In this document: positions 57,695-64,000 of the stretch, piece after piece
Layout: every line of letters starts with the position of its first letter
How positions within the stretch are numbered: position 1 is the stretch's first letter
Assembly (NCBI GenBank): GCA_964508975.1
Contig: CAZDVQ010000016.1
Span: forward strand, 12,793 to 76,792
Reading direction: 5' to 3'
DNA from: CAZDVQ01 sp964508975
Lineage (GTDB): Bacteria; Bacteroidota; Bacteroidia; Chitinophagales; Saprospiraceae
DNA length: 64,000 bases
Translations under genes and position numbers: made by a program
The notes under the pieces: model-generated
Told to the model about the DNA's origin: nothing
The model's input: only the letters and a program-made list of their open reading frames with translations
The model's database searches: none

Positions 57695-58528
57695 TTCGAC
57701 CTGCAACCTACGCAAGAGGCGGTACATTCGGAAATTCAGCTCAGGGCTTACATTAAAGTACTTCCCGTTGATTTCGAGGTGCCGCCCCTTGCGTTCTAGG
57801 CTGTTGATGTTGCGGTAATGCACATTGGCGGCATTGTGAAAATGTGCTTTCCAATATAACCTGCTGTTGGTCAGGGCAAAACCATCGCTGCCATTCTGAC
57901 GCAAACTCTGGTCGAAAAACACGATGGGATATTCCGCATCGGCCAGGAATAAAAATTGTTGTCGGGCATTGGCAAGGCTCTGGCTTGGTATTTCGACCAC
58001 GCTCGTATATATTTCCTCGGGTAGACTATCCGCGTGTAAATAATCGAGGATCAGGCTGCGCTCCGAGAGCTTAGCATTGGGATCGGTGTACTTATAGCTG
58101 TATAAAGGCGGGGCAAAATCATACCAATCGGAGTGTTGCTCCAAGATATAAGCCGTGGTGTAGAGGTAAAATTGCCGCTCGATAGCCTGATCGGTAAACT
58201 TATACGATAGGCGTTTAGTTTCTTGCAAGGTTTGCTCAAACAGCGCTGTCAACTCAATGGCAATATTATCAAAACGGGCATAAAACCCATCTCGATACAT
58301 CATTTCAATAATATGGTGTTCTGGTACACTAGAACACTCAGACGCTCTAAAAACTTGGAAAAACTTGATATACTGGTCTCTGATTTGGCTGGGCATGGTG
58401 CGGAAATCGCCCAAATCTAGCACATAACGGGGCACATAGCGGTTATCGGGGATTTGTTCCTGCCCACAGTTGAGGCAGAACTTGGCCGATTCAGGCAAAG
58501 CCGTATGGCAATGGGAACATGTAGCCAT
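57689..58528 (-). CDS. Zinc-ribbon protein of unknown function
   Basis: 279 residues. MATCSHCHTALPESAKFCLN ends with CGQ, giving a CxxC..CxxC zinc ribbon (Cys4, Cys7, Cys18, Cys21). The remaining 250 residues are helical then beta, without membrane segments. Function unknown. The gene ends 5 bp before the HisC-like gene begins its own upstream neighbour spacing (58534), so both are likely cotranscribed, HisC-like first. Confidence 0.7.
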   Translation of the reverse strand: MATCSHCHTALPESAKFCLNCGQEQIPDNRYVPRYVLDLGDFRTMPSQIRDQYIKFFQVFRASECSSVPEHHIIEMMYRDGFYARFDNIAIELTALFEQTLQETKRLSYKFTDQAIERQFYLYTTAYILEQHSDWYDFAPPLYSYKYTDPNAKLSERSLILDYLHADSLPEEIYTSVVEIPSQSLANARQQFLFLADAEYPIVFFDQSLRQNGSDGFALTNSRLYWKAHFHNAANVHYRNINSLERKGRHLEINGKYFNVSPELNFRMYRLLRRLQVEL

Positions 58529-58533
58529 GGGCC

Positions 58534-59700
58534 TTAGCGCCAGAAAATTTTGAACAATGACTTGACCAATGCAGGCTTGCGCAAAGCATCGAAGATGGTA
58601 TTCATCAAGGATTTATCATCGGCAAAACCCTTGGGCATATTTTCGAGTACGGCAATTAGCTTGTCGTTATCTTCGGGTTGGCCAATGGTGATGCGCAGGC
58701 AATCATCGCAGAGATGCAGGTGACTGCGGTTGCTGACCAGAATTTTTTTGGTGTAGAGGTAGTGGTAAATCTGTTCGGCATCAATGGTGTAAACCAAGAG
58801 GAAATTGGCTTCCGATGGATAAACCCTTTTGACGCAAGGCAAAGCTGCTAGTGCCTGCCCTACCCTTTCGCGTTCTTGAACGATAGCCTGAACGGTTTGG
58901 GCCAGTCCGGCTTCATCTTGTAGGGTTTGGAGGGCAATGTCTTGCGTATGTTGATCCACGTTGTAGGGCAACTTGATACGGTCGAGCATTTGCACTACCG
59001 TCTCGTGCATGATGGCGTAGGCAAAGCGTTGAGCAGCCAAGCCGTGGCCGTGGGTTAGGCCCCGCAGCACGATGAGTCGAGGAAACAGAGCAACATGCTC
59101 CACAACGGATTTAGCCTTGGCAAACTCGATGTAATTCTCGTCAACCAGTACCAGACCGGGGAAATGCTCGGCAATTTCGAGTATGTCCAAGGCCCGCATC
59201 GAATTGCCCGTGGGGTCATTGGGCGAGCAGATAAACAGCAATTTAGATTTATGGTCGGCAGCTTCTAGTACCTTTCGGGTATTCATCTGGTAAGCACCAT
59301 TGAGTGGGACCTCTTGAACGTCTACCCCATGTATCTCGGCTAAGGCAGCATATTTACCACAGGTAGGCGGCATGGTAATCACCCGGTCGTGACCCGGTTC
59401 ACAGCAAAGGCGAATGATTAAATCAATGATGGCATCGGTGCCGAAGCCGGTAAAAACTTGGCTGGCCTTCACTTGGTGTAGCTCCGCAATTTTTTGGCGT
59501 AGTTTCAACTGCCTGCTATCGGGGAACTTGTTGAAAGCACCGCCGCCGCCAACCGTTCCGAAAGCATTTTCGTTGCCATCTAGAAGAATGAACTGGTGTG
59601 CATCATGCAAAGATTCACGCTCGGGCTGATAGCCTTCAACCTTGCGGAGGTGGCTTCGCCAGATGTGCGAGAAATCAATAATTTGCTTTTGCCTAGACAT
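58534..59700 (-). CDS. HisC-like aminotransferase-fold protein lacking the PLP lysine
   Basis: 388 residues clearly related to histidinol-phosphate aminotransferase: LLDGNENAFG (canonical LDANENPYG), FTGFGTDAIIDLIIRLCCEP, ICSPNDPTGNSM, LVDENYIEF and LCDDCLRITIGQPED. The active-site segment that should read about R-T-F-S-K-A-F-G-L-A-G-L-R is RGLTHGHGLAAQR: the Schiff-base Lys is His217. The PPTYG tyrosine is also Cys (PPTCG). It may be an inactive or repurposed paralogue. A TATCTTTG box is 64 bp upstream. Confidence refers to the family, not to catalysis. Confidence 0.8.
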   Translation of the reverse strand: MSRQKQIIDFSHIWRSHLRKVEGYQPERESLHDAHQFILLDGNENAFGTVGGGGAFNKFPDSRQLKLRQKIAELHQVKASQVFTGFGTDAIIDLIIRLCCEPGHDRVITMPPTCGKYAALAEIHGVDVQEVPLNGAYQMNTRKVLEAADHKSKLLFICSPNDPTGNSMRALDILEIAEHFPGLVLVDENYIEFAKAKSVVEHVALFPRLIVLRGLTHGHGLAAQRFAYAIMHETVVQMLDRIKLPYNVDQHTQDIALQTLQDEAGLAQTVQAIVQERERVGQALAALPCVKRVYPSEANFLLVYTIDAEQIYHYLYTKKILVSNRSHLHLCDDCLRITIGQPEDNDKLIAVLENMPKGFADDKSLMNTIFDALRKPALVKSLFKIFWR

Positions 59701-59764
59701 AAACGGTGTAGAAAATTATAAAACACTAAGCAGCTTGAGCTTATCTAAAAACCCTTGCCAGATG

Positions 59765-59772
59765 CAAAGATA
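59765..59772 (-). promoter_or_regulatory. Promoter -7 box (TATCTTTG) of the HisC-like operon
   Basis: A TAnnTTTG match on the minus strand 64 bp before ATG 59700. Confidence 0.45.
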
Positions 59773-59913
59773 ATGAAGGCGGCACAAATAGCAGCCCAAA
59801 AACGTAACTTCGCTTTAAAAAGCACCGATTTCTAAATATTAAGTGACTTATTATTTGATTTTTAGTCATTTCTTTTAGATTTTTGCACCTTACTACGTAT
59901 CTACCCACTTATT

Positions 59914-60993
59914 ATGAAAATTAACAACGAAACCAAAGTAGGAATTTTAGCTGTAGCTGCCATCGCGATATTATTTATCGGCTACAATTACCTACGTGGT
60001 AAAAACGTTTTTGACAACAGTATTGTCGTTCAAGCCAAGTTTCAAGACTTAGGTGGCTTGATGATTTCAAATCCCGTGAAAATCAGGGGATACCAAGTGG
60101 GCACCATTTCAAATGTTGAACTAGAAGAAGTCGATGGTGTAATGACAGGTTACATCTTAACTACCTTGAGCATCAACCAAGACATGAACATACCCAAGAA
60201 TGCCAAAGCGTATATTGTACAAACGGGTATGATGTCGGGTATGGAAATCGAACTACGTTTTGACAAAGGCTGCAACGGCGCTGATTGTTTAGCAACTGGC
60301 GACCAAATAGATGGTGTAAATACCGGTGGTTTCATCGGTAATGCCAAAAATGAATTAATGCCAGTACTCGACGAGTTGCAAATCAAGGTTAATGCTATCT
60401 TGAATGGCTCGATTAATACCGTTGACTCCATGTTCCGCGGTAATCTACCTGGCATGACCGACGATGGTTTGGGCCAAAGCATGCAAAACCTAAAAGCCAC
60501 CATCAATAACCTGACCGCCACCACCAACACGCTCGACCGTACCTTGTCTGCCGCTTCTACGGATTTGGTGGCCACCATAGCGAATATCCAAAAAATCACG
60601 AAGAACTTGGCTGACAATAATGGTCAAATTACCCAATTGCTGACTAATATCGAAGAACTAACCAGCAAGCTCAATACGGAGACTATGGGTAAAATCAACA
60701 CCTCGCTCGATGGCGCTGGTGCAACCATGAGCTCTATTCAAAACTCATTGGCTGGCTTGGATAAAGCGGTAGCCGAGTTGAGCGGCGTGTTGGAAAGTGC
60801 TAAATCAGGCGATGGCACGCTGGCCATGCTTTTGAACGATGAGAAATTTGCCAAACAATTGCAAGAAACCATCTTTGATGTTCAACAGTTGATGCTCGAT
60901 TTGCGCTTGCACCCAGAGCGTTATACCACGGTGTTGAAAAAGAAAAGAAAACCTTTCGTGAAAAACGATGTTGACCCTGCTAGACAAAACTAA
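59914..60993 (+). CDS. MlaD/MCE family lipid-transport protein
   Basis: 359 residues. One N-terminal anchor (VGILAVAAIAILFIGYNYL) and an MCE domain (about 38-115; VVQAKFQDLGGLMISNPVKI, then RGYQVGTISNVEL). A long coiled-coil C-terminal half (170-340) with heptad-like repeats follows. MCE proteins form hexameric rings that carry lipids between membranes with an ABC transporter; no mlaE or mlaF is adjacent. The helicase gene starts 6 bp downstream. Confidence 0.87.
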   Translation: MKINNETKVGILAVAAIAILFIGYNYLRGKNVFDNSIVVQAKFQDLGGLMISNPVKIRGYQVGTISNVELEEVDGVMTGYILTTLSINQDMNIPKNAKAYIVQTGMMSGMEIELRFDKGCNGADCLATGDQIDGVNTGGFIGNAKNELMPVLDELQIKVNAILNGSINTVDSMFRGNLPGMTDDGLGQSMQNLKATINNLTATTNTLDRTLSAASTDLVATIANIQKITKNLADNNGQITQLLTNIEELTSKLNTETMGKINTSLDGAGATMSSIQNSLAGLDKAVAELSGVLESAKSGDGTLAMLLNDEKFAKQLQETIFDVQQLMLDLRLHPERYTTVLKKKRKPFVKNDVDPARQN

Positions 60994-60999
60994 AAGGGC

Positions 61000-62904
61000 A
61001 TGACCTCATCGCAGCAACTCGACGATTTACTCCAGTTACTCAAGCTAGAGAAAGATGCCGAGATATTTTTACATCAAGATTTACTCCTGCGCAAAAGCAT
61101 AACCCAACGCGTTGCCGATGGAGCCACCTGGTACCCTTGCGTGGTTGAATCGCATGGATATGGCCTGGGCGAATACCCTTATATCATCGTTGAGCGCACC
61201 AAAAACCTAGACCTGCCCCATAAATTACGGGCAGGCCAAGTAGTAGAAGTATTTACCGGCAACCCCAAACGCGAAGCGGAAGAACGCGGTGTGATCTCGT
61301 TTGTAGAACGCAACAAAATGAAAGTGGTATTTTACTGTGATGACTTACCCGCGTGGGTGCACGATGGTAAAATAGGCGTTGACTTATCATTCGATGAGCG
61401 CAGCTACCGCGAGATGGAGAAAGCCATTGCACAAGTCAAAAATGCCAAAAACAACCGTTTGGCAGAATTGCGCGAAACCTTGTTCGGTGAATTACCCCCG
61501 AGGTTTGAAACCATCGCCGATGAGGTGGTTAACCTGCCCATGCTCAACCACTCGCAACGCGAGGCGGTAAAGCATATCCTCGGTACTGTCGACGTATCGG
61601 TGGTACACGGGCCTCCAGGAACAGGCAAAACCACCACCTTGGTAGAAGCTATCCGCCTGCTGAGCCACAAGGAAAACAACATATTGGTTTGTGCTCCCAG
61701 CAACCCAGCTACCGATTTGATTGCCGAGAAACTCTCGGCGCGCGGTATCAACGTGCTACGCATCGGCCATGTATCCAGGGTGGATGAAAACTTGTTTAAA
61801 TTGACACTAGAAGGCAAAATGAGCGAGCGCCCTGAAATGGTGGAAGTCAAAAAGATGAAGCAGGAAGCCGCTAACCTGCGCAAAAAAGCCGATCAGTTTA
61901 AACGCAAGTTTGGACACGAAGAACGGGAAGAACGCCGTATGGCCCGCCAGGAGGCCCGGCAAGTAGTGCAACATGCCCGCATGTTGGAAGATTACGTGAT
62001 TGACAAAATTATTTCTGAAGCACAAGTCATCTGTTGTACCCTTGTTGGTGCAGTGGATAAACATATCGAGAAGCGGAACTTCAAGTGGGTATTCATCGAC
62101 GAGGCGGCTCAAGCCTTGGAACCTGCTACTTGGATTCCAATCAATAAAGCCGACCGCGTTATTTTTGCAGGCGACCCTTTCCAGTTGCCGCCAACCGTGA
62201 AGAATCACGAAGCTGCCAAAAAAGGCTACAGCATTACCTTGATTGAAAAACTGCTGGAGCGTTTACCCGAGGTAAAACTACTCGATGTTCAGTACCGCAT
62301 GAACGAGTTGATCATGGGCTTCTCCAACGAGCAGTTTTACGAGGGGCGCTTACAGGCCCACGAATCGGTTGAAACACACAGCATACAGCTTTCTGGGCAA
62401 TACGAAGACCCTATAGAGTTTGTAGACACCGCAGGTTGTGGGTTTGAGGAAAAAGAAAATCCTGAAACCAAAAGCCGATACAACGAGGGCGAGTATTTAA
62501 TCATCCGGAAACACTTGGACGATTTGCTCACTCGGGCGGATGAAAACTATAGCATCGGTATTTTATCGCCTTATAAAGAGCAAGTTGAATATATATCAAG
62601 GCAACTCAAGCACGATTTAGACCACTTCCCCAACGCCGATATCACTATAGATACCGTGGATTCTTTCCAAGGACAAGAACGCGACGTGATGTATATATCG
62701 CTGGTGCGCTCGAATACCGAGAACCAGATTGGCTTCCTGAGCGATACCAGGCGGATGAACGTGGCGATGACGCGTGCCCGTAAAAAGCTAGTGGTTATCG
62801 GGGATAGCGCTACCTTGGGTGGTTCTCCATTTTACGATGCTATGCTTAACTATTTTGAAAAGCATCTGGCCTATAAAACAGCGTGGGAGTTTAACGTGAT
62901 ATAG
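61000..62904 (+). CDS. UPF1/IGHMBP2-like superfamily 1B helicase
   Basis: 634 residues. The N-terminal region (about 1-185) is OB/beta-barrel-like. Motif I is VVHGPPGTGKTTTLV, Ia CAPSNPATDLI, II VFIDEAAQALEP, III FAGDPFQLPPTV, IV-V ITIDTVDSFQGQERDV, and VI RRMNVAMTRARKKLVVIGD. A charged coiled stretch (295-330) lies in domain 1B. ATP-driven 5'-3' unwinding of DNA or RNA is expected. Confidence 0.92.
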   Translation: MTSSQQLDDLLQLLKLEKDAEIFLHQDLLLRKSITQRVADGATWYPCVVESHGYGLGEYPYIIVERTKNLDLPHKLRAGQVVEVFTGNPKREAEERGVISFVERNKMKVVFYCDDLPAWVHDGKIGVDLSFDERSYREMEKAIAQVKNAKNNRLAELRETLFGELPPRFETIADEVVNLPMLNHSQREAVKHILGTVDVSVVHGPPGTGKTTTLVEAIRLLSHKENNILVCAPSNPATDLIAEKLSARGINVLRIGHVSRVDENLFKLTLEGKMSERPEMVEVKKMKQEAANLRKKADQFKRKFGHEEREERRMARQEARQVVQHARMLEDYVIDKIISEAQVICCTLVGAVDKHIEKRNFKWVFIDEAAQALEPATWIPINKADRVIFAGDPFQLPPTVKNHEAAKKGYSITLIEKLLERLPEVKLLDVQYRMNELIMGFSNEQFYEGRLQAHESVETHSIQLSGQYEDPIEFVDTAGCGFEEKENPETKSRYNEGEYLIIRKHLDDLLTRADENYSIGILSPYKEQVEYISRQLKHDLDHFPNADITIDTVDSFQGQERDVMYISLVRSNTENQIGFLSDTRRMNVAMTRARKKLVVIGDSATLGGSPFYDAMLNYFEKHLAYKTAWEFNVI

Positions 62905-62916
62905 GGCAAAAAAAAA

Positions 62917-62943
62917 AGCCCAGTGCTTTCGCACCGGGCTTAA
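62917..62943. terminator. Terminator between convergent genes
   Basis: AGCCCAGTGC and GCACCGGGCT form a 9-bp stem (one mismatch) around TTTC, with a long A run before and TTAATTT after. Confidence 0.7.
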
Positions 62944-62961
62944 TTTATTCATTTTCTATCA

Positions 62962-63420
62962 CTATTTCGATACTTTACCACGGCTAACCGTGAAAGATTT
63001 ATTCAACTCAGCATCACCGTTAGTGAGCTTGAGGTTGTACGTGCCGTCAGGCAAGTTTTCAACGTTTACGGCGCGATAGTTAGCACCTTCAACAAAGTTT
63101 GTCAAATTGTTTGCCACCTCGTAACCTTCTTCGTCGAAGATTTTCATGGCCAAATCGTGTTGCTCTTGTGATTTAAGGCTGAACACGAAAACATCGTCTT
63201 CAACGGTTTCGTCGGCAATCAACTCGGCGTTCAACATTTTGGCCACTTTATCGGCAGCTACCAAGGTAGTGAAGATGGTGGTTACTGTTTTCTCGTCATC
63301 GTCGTCGCCTTCAACAATCAACATTACGGCAATTCTTTTAGCACCAGAATCAGTACCGGCGGTAGCAAATGAAGCGATGCTTGCAAAAAGGGCTACAAAA
63401 AGGTAAGTTAAAGTCTTCAT
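62962..63420 (-). CDS. Secreted protein of unknown function
   Basis: 152 residues with a signal peptide (MKTLTYLFVALFASIASFAT, then AG). The mature part has an acidic run EGDDDDEK followed by an alpha/beta body, and ends PDGTYNLKLTNGDAELNKSF, which resembles the closing strands of a T9SS sorting domain but lacks its other blocks. No family recognised. Confidence 0.65.
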   Translation of the reverse strand: MKTLTYLFVALFASIASFATAGTDSGAKRIAVMLIVEGDDDDEKTVTTIFTTLVAADKVAKMLNAELIADETVEDDVFVFSLKSQEQHDLAMKIFDEEGYEVANNLTNFVEGANYRAVNVENLPDGTYNLKLTNGDAELNKSFTVSRGKVSK

Positions 63421-64000
63421 ATCTCTCTTGTTTTAAATTTCTAATCAACTCTTCTCCTTTATAGATACGGGAAGCGCTATAAAGGGTTGCTTGAGATATA
63501 AAAAAAATCTCTTTTTTTTTATTTTTTTTATTTGGGCGTTGCGCCGCATGCGCGTCGCCGCTCCTTTTCGCGCTCGCTGTCGCTCGGTGCTTCGCACTGC
63601 CGCCCTTGGCGGCACGCTCCAAGCAGCTAACGCAGCGGGCTGCTTCGCAGCCCTTTTGATTATGAATTATGGATGATGGATTATGAATTCATTGCCCTTG
63701 ATGGCGTCCCAGCCAACAAGCTGTAAAACAACACAGATTATTGGCAAACTTGTACTGCTAAGGTAGGGACGCCAACAGGGCACATCTTACAACTCACATC
63801 TTACACGGCTACTTCGCAGCCGCTTGCGTTAAGGATGGTAGCGGGCAGCAAAGCAGCCGTGGCGGGCAGGATTGATTAGTTCTATTTTTTTTGTTGTGAT
63901 TTAACACCCCGACTGCGCTACGTGGCGTAAAACGCCACCTGCGCCCCCCTCCTTTGCATGGCTACGATTAGGACACATCTTTTGATGCTGCCCGTAGGGC
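63421..64000. other. Gene-free stretch to the window end
   Basis: 580 bp. SIR copy 20 lies at 63534-63633. Then come a CGGGCTGCTTCGCAGCCC-type hairpin, TATGAATTATGGATGATGG-type low-complexity repeats (about 63660-63690), and a GTGGCGT-aaa-ACGCCAC hairpin (63922-63938). No gene was seen. Confidence 0.55.
63534..63633 (-). repeat. SIR element copy 20
   Basis: 100 nt. P1 is GCGTT/AACGC, P2 is GCTGCTT/AAGGAGC, P3 is TGCCGCC-aag-GGCGGCA, P4 is GTGC-gaa-GCAC. It is upstream of the secreted-protein gene. Confidence 0.87.

Noticed and set aside
59030..59075. Frameshift or miscall explaining the missing HisC lysine
   Set aside because: The frame stays in register with conserved motifs on both sides, and both His codons (CAC) in LTHGHG would need multiple changes to give Lys-Ala-Phe. 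An isolated sequencing error is unlikely.

Overview
The window looks like chromosomal DNA of a member of the Bacteroidota. Four things point there. Many genes are preceded by the Bacteroidota -7 promoter box TAnnTTTG. Two large secreted proteins end in type IX secretion (T9SS) sorting domains, and there are two PorP/SprF proteins and one PorV/PorQ-like protein. Shine-Dalgarno sequences are mostly absent and lipoproteins with short lipoboxes are common. The tmRNA appears to encode the tag GNSSFAMAA. Most genes are core or housekeeping genes. No prophage, CRISPR array or classical IS element is visible. I could not place the organism below phylum or class level.

Layout: 1-7.1 kb, a VIT/CCC1 metal transporter with a ferritin-like domain, a GH31 glucosidase, a sodium:solute symporter and an SQR-like flavoprotein. 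7.7-12.1 kb, two unknown lipoproteins, a SatD/DUF3307 pair and a cysteine desulfurase. 12.4-16.9 kb, a Ktr/Trk potassium uptake pair, a DUF58 protein and a PolB-like exonuclease. 17.0-24.3 kb, a DUF1573 protein, an SRPBCC-GyrI protein, a PorV/Q-like protein, a CaCA exchanger, an Rpn-family nuclease and an HD hydrolase. 24.5-30.0 kb, ccmF, ccmE, groEL and groES. 30.4-36.9 kb, an AAA_14/DUF4143 ATPase and a 1347-residue T9SS cargo. 37.3-44.6 kb, an ABC permease, RNase D, an NlpC/P60 hydrolase, tandem porP/sprF genes and DUF983. 44.9-54.1 kb, a second Rpn nuclease, an M19-like hydrolase, mtaB, a sterol-desaturase-family protein, a PLD-like protein and a T9SS-exported hydrolase. 54.6-63.4 kb, tmRNA, hemL, a HisC-like protein lacking the PLP lysine, an MCE/MlaD protein and a UPF1-like helicase.

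The most striking content lies between the genes. Twenty copies (about one per 3.2 kb, both orientations) of a 97-195 nt GC-rich element occupy intergenic gaps. I call it SIR, for structured intergenic repeat. The copies differ in sequence, but the differences fall in matched pairs. A 5-bp closing helix P1 occurs in six sequences, all fully paired. A 7-bp helix P2 always carries one mismatch and occurs in nine paired versions. A variable hairpin P3 caps a changing stem with a 3-5 nt loop. This pattern of compensatory change implies selection, or a copying mechanism, acting on a folded RNA or single-stranded DNA. Other families sit alongside: a core flanked by GACGCACAATTGTGCGTC palindromes (two copies), long inverted repeats at 5.5 and 54.3 kb, and a MITE-like hairpin between groES and groEL.

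Other points worth attention are the HisC-like protein with His in place of the catalytic Lys, CcmE with CxxxY instead of HxxxY, a helically phased operator at 16.9 kb, direct repeats in front of the AAA_14 ATPase, and an 83-bp antiparallel overlap of mtaB with its neighbour.
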